From contig JAULBX010026508.1 in the NCBI GenBank assembly GCA_032358255.1, forward strand, positions 1 to 46,735: a DNA stretch of 46,735 nt. The letters run 5' to 3'. The position numbers and the translations under genes are program-made. The stretch is from Heterotrichella gracilis (lineage: Eukaryota; Sar; Xanthophyceae; Tribonematales; Xanthonemataceae). Below the pieces are notes generated by a model. The model did no database searches and had not been told where the DNA came from. It was given only the letters and a program-made list of their open reading frames with translations. Shown here piece after piece: positions 11,348-23,148 of this stretch (position 1 is the stretch's first letter; every line of letters begins with the position of its first letter).

Positions 11348-14003
11348 TTATGTGCACCTGGTAGCCTGGCGCACCTTTTTGTGCTTCTTCTTCTCCTTCT
11401 TGGCCCGCTTGCGCTCCTGCCGCTCTTCATCCGTCTCCACCCTCTCACTTCTACTCCCATGCCCCCCCTGGGAGGCCGACGGCCCGCCACTTGTCAGCAC
11501 GCCAACCCCTGTGGACGCCGCCTGCGGGGGTGGCTGTGGTGGTGCGGAGGTGGGTGCAGCCTGTATGGCTGCCTGGCCCCCCAGTTTAAGCTTGAGCTTG
11601 GGGAAGGCAGGCTTGGCTGCAGGGGAGCAGATAATGATAATAAAAATGATAATAATAATAATAAATTGTGACTTCCATGCCTTTCTGCCAAGTAGCCAAA
11701 CTACATAAAAAAACCAATACATAATTAAAAACACCAAAACGGTGAATGCACGAAGGACGTTTGCTCGTTAATTACAACCACTTCATTTTGGGGAGGGCTA
11801 GCCTGGCTAGGCTACAACGAGGGGAGGGACCCATGTTGGGTCACGCCAACATGGTACAGAGCTACAAGCAGTTGTCATGCTACCCAGCAGCAGTCGCAGG
11901 AGGAGGTGGAGGAAGGGATGGCCAGGGGAGAGCACATGGAAGTGCTTCAGCGCAGGGCTATGCTACTGCAAGGGAAGACAGGCAAAAGGATGAGGATACA
12001 GTTTATCCGTGCAGAGGCCTCCACATACCTGGCTCAACCCCAGCCCCAGCCCCAGCCCCAGCCCCAGCCCCAGCCCCAGCAGGAGCAGTGGGTGCCGCAT
12101 GACCACCCCCCACCGGTGCCCGCCCACCCAGCTTGACCGTCAGCTTCCCCACTCCACCAGTGCGTGGTGGTGGTTGCTGCGGCTGCGGCTGTGGTACGGG
12201 AGGGGTGGGTGCGGGCGCTGGAGGTACCTGCACAATATGGGATTGCTGGTCACCCCCCTGCGTTCGCGACAAAGCCTGTAGGCTAGATCCATGGGTTTAG
12301 GGTTTAGGGTTTAGGGCAACCCTTGTTGCCCAACCCACAACCGCTGAGACCCAGCAGCAGAAAGGGCCTTGTGAATGTGCTAGAACGCGATTGCATACGT
12401 CCACTTCCAGGAAGGCACATAACAAAATATAAGGACACTGACAAGTACCACCTGGGCTCATGCTCCACACAGACAGCGTCTTACAAACTAGCGCATCCCC
12501 AAAACACAACGGCGTCTCCCCACCTGGGCAGGGGGTTTGCCCATCGCCCGCGAGGGGAGGATAACCACCGAAGGGGGGGCGGCGGCCACCACCACTGGGG
12601 GTGGTGGCTGTGGTGGTGCCTGTGGCTGTGATGATGGCTGTGGCTGTGATGGGGCGCGCTTGATCTTGATGCGCTTGGGTTCCCTCGTTGGGGTGCCCTG
12701 CTGCTGCAGTGGGGGCTGTGATGGGGGGTGTGGGGGTGGCGCCACCGGCTGCGGCTGTGGGGATGGCGCCGGTGTTGATGGCGCGCCCCCCATGATCGCC
12801 GCAATATCCAGCATGAGCTTCTGCTTTTCCTCCGCTGGAATTGCACCCTTGGCGCCCGCTCCCGCGCCCTCCCCTTCGCGTTTCCGCTTGCTCTTCCCCT
12901 TGGGAGCCGCCGGGGGCTGCCCTAGGGTTTGTGCTAGGGCTTGCGCGGGGCCCAGGGAGGGTTGTGGGCCCAGCGGTAGGGTTTGCGTGGGGGGCGGCAA
13001 GGGTTTTGTGGCCTGGCCCTGGGGTTCCATTTTCATGGAGGGTGGTGGGGGCCCCTCGGTGTAGGGCGCGCCGATGCGGGGGGTGGGCGGGGGTCCCTCT
13101 GGGGCCACTTGCAGGGCCGGAAATGGCAGGGGTGCTGCAGCATGAGCGGATAACAGCCCGTCAGGCTTTTGAGTTTTGTATGATGATGTACAACAAGGGT
13201 AAGCCCCCCTATCTTGTTGATGCTCGCGCACCGCATGATTTGATGGGTGCATATGACGTCCTTACAATTATTGGTGGGATTGTATCAAGTGGTTGATTTT
13301 GGTCTGTGCCACATGGTTCTGCGCCTCATGGTTCTGTGCCATATTAAAACACATTCCATGCGCACAGATCAAATCAACTACGTGAAGCAATCCCACCAAT
13401 AACCCTAACAACGTCATGTGCACCCACCAAATATGCATGTGAGGTTTGGAATATTGAAACAAGGCTCTCCAGCAAGATTACCACCCCCAACCCGCACCCC
13501 CCACCTTTCCCTTTGGTATTTGGCGACACCCCCTTGCCCTTGCGCCGCATCCCCAGCGGGACGTCCTCCTTCTCATCATCCCCGGGGTTAGTTTCCCGTT
13601 TCACCCGACTCCTAACGCCACCTCCCTTGGTTACACCCCCTGCCGGGCCAGAATCCCCAGCCACGAGTTGCAAGAATCCCTGGGTACCTGTGAGGCCCTG
13701 GGATGGCGACTTTTCTTGCGGTGGTGGCATTTTTTCTTGGGAAGGCGCTTCCTGAGGAGCAATCGGTCCCTGGGATGCTGCTGGATCCTGAGATGGTACT
13801 TTTTCCTGGGATGGCATTTCCTGGGATCCCAATTGTCCCTGGGACTCTGCCGGCGCCTCCTCGCCCTCTGGAGAGGGCATGAGCTTGGACACCACTGCAG
13901 CCAAAGGGGGAAAAATTAGGGTTTAGGGTTTTTGCGCCATTTAAAACTGAAACCCCTGCATCCTGAACCCTACAGCGGCCTGCTCACACTACGGCCCGAC
14001 GCT

Positions 14004-14045
<42 letters not shown>

Positions 14046-17000
14046 NNNNNNNNNNACCCGACCCCCCCCCCCCCCCCCCCCAGCAACAAGGTATACGGCC
14101 CCTATGTGCCATTGTGCAACCCTCAGGGTGTGCCACACCCCCTAGCCGCCCTTCAACAGCGACACGAGCCCAGCGCAAACAAAAAAGATGTCCTCGTTCC
14201 TCTCCCCCCACCCGCTTACCCTCCGATCTGCCTGCGCGTATCGACAGGCCCCCCTGCTTGGTTAGCCGCAGCACCAGCGATGTGCCCTTGTCCAGTGACC
14301 CACCCACCATGCTGTCTACAGGGCCAGAGGCGGCGGGGCCACCCCCGCGTGTGCGCTGGGGGGCGCCGGTTTCTAGGCTGAAAGCAGCGCCTGCGAGGGA
14401 TGGGTTTTCTTAGGGTTTGGACAGGCTCTGGTGTGTGCTGGTACAGCCGGGGGGACTGGAGGGACCAAAACCAGAACCCCAGCCCTAAACCCTAATTTAG
14501 GGTATGTGGAACAGGGCAAATGACCTCACATACTCAATAAGGACTTATATCAACCTAATGACATGTTAAATACCTAGCTCACCCGATGGTGTGGTCAGCT
14601 GCTCCTCCTCTGCTGTGTGGCGGTACAGCCAGGGGGGCTGGCGCGCAAGGCGCAGCACCACCACCACCGCCGCGTGGCGCAGGTGCGGGTGGCGGCTGGA
14701 CCCCGCCAGGGCCTGCACAGGTGGGGTTGGGGTGGGGAGGGGTGGGTGGGTGGGTGGGTAGTGGCATCCAACTAGTGGGGTACAAGGGGCGGCATCAGGA
14801 TGTGTGGGTGGCGTGGGAGTGTACAGGGCTGGAAACGCACGGCATATACTTGTAGAATTCAGGTTCATGTGTTGGGTTTTTTCCACCCACCTGTAGCCTC
14901 TCCAGTGTACCTCCGCCCACAGTGTCCAGCTGCTCTGTTTCAGGGTTCAGGGTTTTTGTAGGGTTTTGTGTTAGGGTTTCCACCCACCTGTAGCCTCTCC
15001 AGTGTGCCTCTCTCAACCTCATCGAGCTGCTCCGGCTGCTGCTGGTAGTGCTGCACCAGGGTGGCCAAGGAGGTCATGGTGGAAACCCTGCGGAAGGGTA
15101 ATTAACAGGGTTTCAGGGGGCAGCAGGGTCTAGGTTCTGCAGAGGGCCTGCTGGTAGTGTTTGACCAGGGTGGCCAGGGACTCCGTGGTGGATTGAGCAA
15201 GATGTGCGGATGGAGGTCAGGGTATAGGGTTTAGGTTTTCAGCGGAGGGGCCCGAGGGCCCGATGGTAGCGCTGGACTGTGGTGGCCAGAGGTGTCACAG
15301 TGCAAACCCTAAACCCTAAACCCTAATAGCAGCTCACAGGCCAAGCCCCACACGCGCGCACCTGACCCAAGGTGTGCGCTCCGAATCAACAAAGTCCAGC
15401 GCCTCGTTCACCGCTGCATCCAGGCTGTCCTGCACCACCGCGGTGAGGCACAGGCGCGACTGGATGGCCCGGCAGCGCAGGGGGGCGGGCACAGCGGGGC
15501 GGCAGTACACCTGGAGGAGCTGCAGGATCCTGCACAAGTGGGTGGGGGGCCATTAGCGGTGCGGTGCTTTGTGGTATGGTATGGGTGGGTGAGAAGGGGG
15601 CCTCTATGCCTGCCCCATAGGGGAGAAGGACAAGTGGAATGGCTGGAGGTTTCTGCTTTCCAGCGGAGGGTTTAGGGTTCCTACCTTTCTGCAAAGGGTT
15701 TGTCCTTGAGGCCGGCCGCCAGGTTGGTGAGTGCGGTCAGCGCAGCACATCCTATGACATTGCCGGGTGAGGGCGTGATGGCGTCGTGGCGCAGGCGGGA
15801 TTCCACTAGGGCAACCTGGCGGTGGAAGGCCTGCGGATGGGGACAACGTGATGCTCACTTGGAAAAGTGCGATTTCGTGAGCGTAACGTTATTTAATGTC
15901 ATTCAATTGGGAACGAGCATGGGGTGCCGATGGTCTAAAATCCACAATCATGGTCGTGGCTTAAATGTACTCTATTCCAATTGTAGATTAAATATTTGCA
16001 ATTTGGCACTTACATCCCTTTTCTGCGGGTGCACGTATCCCAGCCCCTCTATCACCGCCGCCACCAGGCCAGCGTCATCCCAGGGACTGCCGATGGTCTC
16101 AAAATTCTGGAAGAAATCCAGCAGCGCATCCACAGCTTCATCGGGGGTCAGGCCCTGGGATAGCAGCATGGCCAGACGTGAGTTGCAGGTTACTCGAATC
16201 CATCAGCACTCCATGCGTTCTGGGTACATGCCTGCACTAAGCCCTCATCATAAGTCCTGAATGTATGTAGCTCTATTCACCCTACAACGTAGCCCTAAGC
16301 AATACAGAAACTTCACACAGAAACCCCAAACAGCTCATATACCCAACACCCCTCACCCATGCGTTTTGCACAATCGCCAGCTCCGCAACCCTAGACAGAA
16401 ACCCTAACTAAACCCTACGCCCCTCACCCATGCGTTCTGCACGTTTGCCAGCCCCAGCAGCACCGCTTGGTCCACGTAGTAATCCGACAAGTCGGTGTAG
16501 GTCACAGCCTTGATCTGGCCGCTGTCCTCATCCACAAAGCGCTGGCGGTAGTACGACAATAGGGCGTCCATCCCTGCAAGGGGGGGAAGACTTAAGGTTT
16601 CGGGTTTTGAGGCCCGGCAAAACCAGTCTCCATGTAGAAACTATATGTGGGGGTTTATGGAGCTTGTGAGGAGATGCAAAGCCATAGTGCACCCCGTACT
16701 TGGTGCTTGGTCATATCCCCATTGACGCGGTATAGCCCAGCGCCCGCGCGCACGCCAATCCCTCTCCAAGTCCACCTGCGTATTTATAAACCCCAGCCCG
16801 CACCCACGCCAAACCCCAACCCACCTGCGTAGTCGGTGTCCACTGACGCGGTATAGCCAAGCGCCAGCGCTGCATCCGCACGCACGCGACAGAACACCCC
16901 AGCGGCCCCCACACACCCCGCCAGCGCAGCAGCAGCCGCCGCAGTCATGGGCTGCGCGTCAGCCAGGCCCTCCACCGCCGCCGCTTGGGCGATCACGTCA

Positions 17001-20000
17001 CGGGAGGCCTGCAGGGAGGGGGATGGGGAGGGTTAGTTCGAGGTTTCGAAAACCATTCGAGCGTGTTGCCACCAAACCATGGAGTGCACTCAACCCTTCC
17101 AACATGCTCCCCAACCCAAACCATTGGAAAGGAGACCTTACTTCTAACACGAGCCTCATTGCGGTAGCCCTTCGCCAGGGTTTCCACCCCACACCCTTCC
17201 CAAAACCCTCTGGTAGGGTTCTCACCTGCAGTTGCAGCGCCCACATTGCCTCCGGCTGCTTCAGCTTGACCAGCGCCAGCCACTCCTGTGCGGGGTCAAG
17301 GCGCACCCACTGGACGGGCATGCGCGAGGCTGCGCGGGGGGAGGGTGTGGTGGGTGTGGTGCGTATGTTGGGGGAGTTGTAGTGGGCTGGTATGGTGGGT
17401 GGAGGCAGTGGCAATGGCCAGACGATGGTGGTCAAATACAGCAGCAGGGCGCCTTTTTGGGTACTGATGTCCTATATAGATGGCGTGCAGGCGGCTGCGT
17501 TGACTAGTGGTGATTAGGTAGTAGAATTGATCAGGAGCCTGGGTGATTACACAAATGCAGAAACTGCATTTCCGAAGGCCCCCTGCAGCACAGCCCCCCA
17601 CCTCGGTCGTCCTCCGGCAACCCGTCCTCCTCCCCTCTCCGCTTGCCCCTCTTTGGCCCCGCCTGTGGCTTGTTCTCCAGCCGGAATTGGCCCAGCACCA
17701 GGCGCTGCGCCCCCACCATCAGGTTGTGCTCAGACACACCCTCAGACTCGCGCACCACCACCTGCGCCACAACCAACGCTCAAATACAAGAACATTTGTA
17801 ACATACATTTCAGTGACAATTGCAATAACATTAACTTTCTTCCACTGACTTGAGCTCCAACCCCCGAGCCAGAACCTGGGCGCACCCACTACTAAATTGA
17901 CTCCCCTCACTCCAGCACTACCAAATGAGCCACACTGTAGTGGACGCACCCACTAACCGTGACCATGTACTCCCGTCCTACCGCCGCTGCCGAGAGAACC
18001 AAACCCCACATACACCACAGAACCCCAAACAGCAGGCGCGTTGAACCGTACCTTGAGTATCCCCATCACGGATGACTCTTTGTTTGTAGCCAGAGCCCGC
18101 ACAGCCGCCCGCCTGCTGGCCGCGCTGCCACTCTGCTGGACAGCAATCTCAACGATGCCGCGCCGCCTGCAGGGTTCAGGGTATAGTACAGTAGATTAGG
18201 GGGTTATATGCTCTACAGTGGAATGGTGGCACTTCTACTTGGCTGGGCCAAGGCTTCACTTAGGGTTCAGGATATTGCCTGTTGACGTGATCATGTTGGC
18301 CACCAGTCGAGATGGCGAGCATGCAAATGGTTGGCCACCAACCAATAGAGGTAATTAGGGTGATTTATTAGCGTTTTTTAGTGCGCACTTTTCATATGAG
18401 AAGCCCGCTGAGATGCGTGGGCATCCGCTGCCGTAGATCCAGCGCTCAGCAAAGGCAGCCACCTCCTTACGGAACCCCCCCACCTTGCCCACATCATGCA
18501 GGAAACCCTGCGTGCTCAGCAGGCGAGCGGAGGGGTAGCCGGCACTGTCACCTACACGATAACAGAAAATGATAAAAAGCTGTAACTGCATACACAAATA
18601 GCAGAGTTACCTAAGCATTCAGCAGCCCTACCAACACACAAAACAGCTCAAACAACGAGGTTAGCATCCCCAACTTGCCAACCACCACAGCCACAGGTTC
18701 CCTCCACCCCGCCACCACCCCACCACCCACTGCTTGTCTCCTGGTGCATTGCTGTGAACACCAGCCTCTCCAGCAGCTTCTTGAACACCTCCTCACCCAC
18801 CCGCCGCTCCAGCATGCCCACCACAGCACCAGCCTTCCAGCGCAGAAGGGGGCTGGAGCCAGACAGGGACTGCAGGTTGGGAGTCAAGACAGGAATTCAA
18901 TAACATTTCTTCCATTACAGGGGTCAAGGAAAAAGGCACGAATTGCTCAAATGGTGGGCACTTTTAGGGTATGATTTACGATAATAAAGAAGCCAATGGA
19001 AAGGTACCATGTGGATGTGATTCTGCCACAGGACGTTGTACTGTTTGCTACACAAGCAGAAGGATACTGCTGAAAGTAAGGGACTGGAATTGAGTACAGA
19101 CTTCAGCAAAGCCAGTCCATTTCCATTCTCCCGCCCCCACCACCACCCACCTGGGTGCCCAGTGCAGCGTCCCAGTCGTCCTTTGAGGTTGCTGGTGCTG
19201 CTGTGGGGCCTGGCCGGGGGCATAGGGGGGGCGCGCACCCATCATCCGCCAGGCACACAGCCTCACGCTCACGTTGCTTCCTGCAGGGGGGAGAAATAAC
19301 AGTTCAGGGGTTAGGACTTCACATAGGAGAAAATGTCTGGCAGCCATGTTGGCCAGCAATGGCTCAGACCGACTGTAAACACCACTTTGTCAAAAGGGTA
19401 TATGTAGCTGACTATATACTTGGTCTATGCTTTGGAACTGGAACAAAAACGCTAGGCGGGCGCATTGGGTTGAAAGGAGCCTACGGTATGCCTGCAACAG
19501 AAGAAGTCCCCAAGTTCCTGCAACAGAGGAAGCCCCCATCTTCCCACCCTAATTCCCACCTGTACATCCACTCGTTCCTCCCCATGAACTTCTTTATATA
19601 CTGCTCCTCCAGATACCCCGCCAGCCCCTCCACCAGCCACGCATCACCCCCCGCCTTGGGCCGCATGAAGGCGCCAAACCACTGGCGGGCGATGGCACCA
19701 GCCACCGCCAGTCTCCCCTCCACCCCCCCCTCCACCTCCCCAACCCCCCACAGCCGATCCGCCAGCATGAGCAGGCAGCCCCCACCGGGCACACAGGGAG
19801 AGATGGCAGCACCGGAGGGGAGGAAAGCCTGCAAGGGGGGAAGGGGGGGAATGATCCCAGCATCGTGCACTCTGCGTGAAAGGGACACACAGGATATTTT
19901 TACCACACGCACAAACGCCCTCGAGCCAAACTTGGCCCTACAACAATGCCCGGACCTTGTCAACAAGCCTAAACCCTACACTGTCAAAGAGACGGGGAGC

Positions 20001-23000
20001 CTTCGGAATCCCCAGCTCATCCCGCATACACACCCACCTGCTGCAAGCTACCGTAGGGGAATTTTGCCCCCAGGAAGGTCTCAAAGAGCGCAAATGGCAG
20101 GGGGGTGAACCTGGCCACATTTTCCAGCCCCGCCTTGTTGGCCGGGGGGGCAAAATGCGTGAGGGTGGTGTCGGTGGTCACATGGAGGGCCTCGTTCAGC
20201 AAATCCTCCAATTTCAGGGTGCGCGCGGTGGTGCTGCTGGGCTGTATCAAAAAGGCCCCTGCACAATTTGCGCACATTTGAGGGGGGAGGGTGCCTGTGG
20301 CCACATGCAGGCGTTCATTGAGCAAGTCCTTCACAATCAGGTCCCCACATTCTGGAAATGATCCTGGGAGGCTGAATGAAACGGGCTCTGCACATGAAAG
20401 GCGGATTTGGGTGGGTGGCGCAAACGCTGCAAGACAGCTTGCCAACCCAGCAATCATTCTACAATGTACCCCGTCCCCTGGCGCCCCATCCACCCACCTG
20501 ACGCAAAGCACACATGCGCAGCGATGGTGGCCACTGGGAGGGTATAGTGGAAGGTGCGCCACCGCCCGTCGCTGCTGCGCGTCTGCCTGGTCAGCCCCCC
20601 GCAGCTGACCAGGGTGTGTCCCTCGGGCACTGTGATGGCCAGTTGCCACCGGCAGGCAGCGGAGGGGGTGTCGACACATGGCAGCCAGGCGCGGGCCCTG
20701 CGCACCTGTGAGGTTGCGCATTGGGTGAGAGGGGCAAGGGCGGGGGCAAATAGTAAGTGACGCTGGGAAGGATGTAATTGTGCAAGGTCGGGCCTGGTTG
20801 GCGCAAGGCATGTAGGCACAGACTGCTAGTCTGGCTGTATTGCTGGGTACGCTTGTAAGCAACTGAGTGGAAGGTTAGGCTTGCGAGTAGCCAGGGACTA
20901 GTAGTCAGGCACTAGTAGTCAGGCAAACAGGCTGCAGAGAGGGGAAGTCAGCCCCACTCCACCGGGTTGCAAGATGGCCCATGCACGAGGCACCAGACTC
21001 ACCTCGTTGTCAGTGTGCGCATAGCTCCCGCAGAAGTGCAGCCCCGAGGCAGGGTCCTGCACCCGATACCACACGCACACCTCCACCACCCTCCCCACCG
21101 GCTGCGCGCGCCCCCGCCCCCCCCCACCCCCACCACTGCGCCCCCCACCACCTGCCGGCTTCCCGCTGCTGTTGGGGGGCCCCATGGCTGAGGGTGCGGG
21201 CCCACCACTCAGCCCAGAGGCGCTTGGCACTGCACCGGTGGGGGGTGGGGTTCCCCGAGGGGGTCTCCCCCCACTGGGTGTTGGTCCAGACTCGGAGGGG
21301 TGTGGCTGACTGGCTGCGCCTGTGGCTGTGCCTGTGGATGCGGTGGGTCCTGGCGCCTTGCCTTGGCTGGTGCCCTGCGATGCTGCACCCCCCACCCCGC
21401 CATTGACCCCTGCGGCGCTGCCAGGTGGCACACTGTCATTGGCCGGTGGCTCAGCGGTGCCACCTCCCTTGCCCTCTGCTGGCGCGCCGACGTCCATGTG
21501 ATCGACAGTCCCATGCGATCGTGGGGGATCGGTTTCCATGTGATCGCCGGGGGCTCCGTCATTGCTGGTGGGTGCAGGTGGTGGTGGTGGTGGGAGGGTT
21601 ATGAGGAGCTCTGGGTAGGCCTCCTTTTGCAGCAGGCGCTCATATTGGTACAGGCAGTATTCGGCAACGGTGGAGATCAGGTTGCCTGGCGGGATGGGGA
21701 TGGGGAAGAGCTATTGGTGGAATGGGAAATTATAATAGGATGGGGTGGGGATGGGGACGGGATGAGTGTGAGGGGGCCATGACAGTACACCACTATCCAT
21801 GCACAAAATGTGTGTTTGTGTTCTCAAGGTGCACATGGTACGGGAGGCTTGGTCAAGCTGGGTGGGTTTGGCCAGGGTTTCGTGCGGGGTCCTTACCAGG
21901 TTACAGTGGTTGATCTGGCAGTGGCCAAACCCTAAACCCTAAACAGTGACTGCAACACACGAGGCACCAGGGCGAACTGGCAGCATCACCGTCCACACAC
22001 TGCGGCAAGTCCGAGGGGTGCGCGTGTGCATGTTCAGGAGTGTGTGTGCGAGCTCCCCGGGTGCAATCACATGACACAGGCTAGTTGACAGCGCAGGAGG
22101 TCCCCACCTGGTGGCAGTGTTTCTGGCAGCGGCTGCGAGGTGTGTGGTACCAGGTTAAACTGAGCAGCCTGACCGTCCACTGTCACCCGCTGGATGTCCA
22201 GGTCCACAGCATGCAACCCTACAGAAGGTTGTCAAGAGGGTTTAGGATTTGAAATTCAAAGATTTAGGGTTTAGTTGTGCATCCACAGTCACCCGCTGGC
22301 TATCCAGGTCCACTGCATGAAGGTGGTCATAGGGTTTAGGGTCTGAGATACAAGACTGTAGGGTTTAGGGTTCGGGTGTGCAGCCTGACCAGAGTAACTG
22401 GTTGCATACAGAGTCCACTGCATGCATACCAGCATGGGGGAATACAAACCGGTTAAAAGTATATCGTGGACGGTCAGAGCGCCACTGATATGTGAACCGC
22501 CATAAACCACCATGACCATCGTTGCTGGTTTCATGCCACAGCATTTTCCCTCAAGACTCCTCGTACCAAGGGATGCAAACCACTGATAGATTCAACTTAT
22601 AACACAGCAATATGCAGCAGCGGGGGCGCGCAGCTTTGGGCCGTGCAGGTGCATTGGGCCACATGGGAGGGGGCTGGGGCACTTTGTGCACTCACCTATG
22701 GACTGTGCAGCCTCTGGAACCCTGACCTTGAGCACAGTGTGGCTGCACGTAGGTACACGCTGTTAGTGCCAGAGACGGCCGGACTGCTGCGTATGCATGC
22801 ATATGCGACCATGCCAACACACAGCATACTGTCCTTGGCATGCATATTCGATAGCGCAGGTCGGGAACTGATTACTATAAGTGCCATCGATAGTATGTTG
22901 TCTCTACTATTCTATAACGCGTACACGCACTTTTGGGGTACACGCAAAGGCACATGCATGCATACGCCATGACCAAAGCAAGACGCAACAGCAAAATGCA

Positions 23001-23148
23001 AAAAACTGCGATTATCGCAGTGGCACAAGTTGATGGTATTGAAAAGCCGTTGTTAGGGCTCGCAGTGCACCCACCCGTGCAGGAGCTTGCGCGTATGGTC
23101 CACTGTCACCCGCAGGCTCTGGTGAATCACAGCTGGAATTGTGTCCAT
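11348..23148 (-). CDS. TAF2: Transcription initiation factor TFIID subunit 2 (TAF2)
   Basis: TAF2 is the M1-aminopeptidase-like TFIID subunit that contacts initiator DNA in the nucleus. Exons, 5' to 3': 23148-23075, 22742-22696, 22218-22108, 21685-21003, 20705-20498, 20258-20038, 19828-19560, 19280-19151, 18869-18731, 18551-18389, 18166-18052, 17761-17602, 17329-17226, 17008-16825, 16573-16428, 16154-16014, 15830-15685, 15529-15362, 15087-14988, 14712-14583, 14390-14220, 13894-13505, 13134-12524, 12227-12029, 11616-11348. All phases close at 1693 codons. Family landmarks are HQSLRVTVDHTRKLLHG near the start; RRARAWLPCVDTP and HYTLPVATIAAHV; QWFGAFMRPKAGGDAWLVEG, the M1-like fold without HEXXH zinc ligands; and MPVQWVRLDPAQEWL with QPEAMWALQLQ. 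A Pro/Gly-rich insert of about 130 residues sits in exon 4. The C-terminus is low-complexity with a final Lys-rich tail, as in animal TAF2, but longer. The start lies in CAACCATGGAC. Confidence 0.93.
11633..11666. repeat. ATAATA-rich microsatellite
   Basis: A run of GATAATAATAAA-type units lies just upstream (in gene sense) of the last TAF2 exon, within the intron. Confidence 0.8.
12036..12079. repeat. CCCCAG microsatellite inside TAF2 coding exon
   Basis: Seven or so CCCCAG units lie inside exon 12227-12029. Read on the minus strand they encode an alternating Ala-Gly run (GAGAGAG). The hexamer unit keeps frame, so length changes would only lengthen or shorten the linker. Confidence 0.85.
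12292..12317. repeat. Interstitial telomere-type repeat (TTTAGGG)n
   Basis: GGGTTTAGGGTTTAGGGTTTAGGG is one of the longest pure runs in the window and lies in a TAF2 intron. Shorter runs occur at about 650-672, 783-793, 1384-1397, 1106-1118, 4410-4436, 13917-13932, 15304-15328, 21929-21945, 22258-22272, 22330-22375, 37728-37738, 38386-38404, 39421-39447 and 40371-40387. The unit is the plant/green-algal telomere heptamer. Confidence 0.9.
13233..13436. repeat. Long imperfect inverted repeat (MITE-like fold-back) in a TAF2 intron
   Basis: Left arm 13233-13310 and right arm 13362-13436 are roughly 80 percent complementary over about 75 bases. Shared blocks include GGGTGCA(T/C)ATGACGT, TTATTGGTGGGATTG, GTTGATTT and TCTGTGC. 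The loop is about 50 bases with two CATGGTTCTG(C/T)G(C/T)C units. No coding capacity is seen. Size and symmetry suggest a small non-autonomous fold-back transposon, although I cannot define terminal motifs or a target-site duplication. Confidence 0.65.
14004..14081. other. Assembly gap (10 N) between poly-G and poly-C runs
   Basis: A run of 42 G (14004-14045) is followed by ten N (14046-14055), ACCCGA, and then 20 C (14062-14081). It lies in the TAF2 intron between exons 14390-14220 and 13894-13505. The true length and order are unknown. The flanking exon phases match, so no TAF2 coding sequence needs to be missing here. Confidence 0.9.
14888..15300 (-). repeat. TAF2 exon 19 with three partial copies around it
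   Basis: The real exon is 15087-14988. Downstream, about 14937-14888 repeats its 3' half (EQLD.V..GTLERLQ plus the CAG|GTGGGT donor). Upstream, about 15190-15137 and 15300-15250 repeat its 5' half: the plus-strand blocks GCTGGTAGTG, ACCAGGGTGGCCA and GTGGTGG recur with changes. Heptamers such as GTTAGGGTTT (14970-14979), TAGGGTTTAGG (15223-15235) and AAACCCTAAACCCTAAA (15304-15322) separate the copies. Confidence 0.7.
16352..16392 (-). pseudogene. Copy of the 3' end of TAF2 exon 15 with donor
   Basis: CCCCTCACCCATGCGTTTTGCAC at 16353 repeats CCCCTCACCCATGCGTTCTGCAC at 16421, which is the end of exon 16573-16428 (codons for NVQNAW) and its GTGAGG donor. Between the two lie several AAACCCTA-type heptamers (16387-16417). 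Confidence 0.75.
16708..16800 (-). pseudogene. Copies of the 3' end of TAF2 exon 14
   Basis: TTGACGCGGTATAGCCCAGCGCC at 16722 repeats CTGACGCGGTATAGCCAAGCGCC at 16842 inside exon 17008-16825. CCACCTGCGTATTTATAAACCCC at about 16771 repeats the donor region CCACCTGCGTAGTCGG. The copy therefore has the exon end and its splice donor, separated by divergent sequence. Confidence 0.65.
20259..20387 (-). repeat. In-frame duplicate of part of TAF2 exon 6 (possible alternative exon extension)
   Basis: Directly upstream of exon 20258-20038 lies a diverged copy of its first part. DLLNERLHVATGTL mirrors DLLNEALHVTTDTT in the exon. The copy has its own acceptor (TGTGCAG at about 20388-20394). It stays open through to the real exon, and a 129-base extension (43 codons) keeps the phase. 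I assigned the inner acceptor as primary because FASGAFLIQP matches the TAF2 family better than the longer form. Confidence 0.6.
21945..22430 (-). repeat. TAF2 exon 3 with flanking partial copies
   Basis: The real exon is 22218-22108 (GLHAVDLDIQRVTVDG...). About 22275-22321 repeats its 5' part on the plus strand (CAGTCACCCGCTGG.TATCCAGGTCCACTGCATG). About 22378-22428 repeats it again (GTGCAGCCTGACC..., GTCCACTGCATGC). About 21960-22012 resembles the middle of the exon (GCACCAGGGCGAACTG, CACCGTCCAC). GGGTTTAGG heptamers separate all copies. Confidence 0.6.

Noticed and set aside
12292..12317. Chromosome end (true telomere)
   Set aside because: Only three or four heptamers within an intron, with genes on both sides; interstitial, not terminal.
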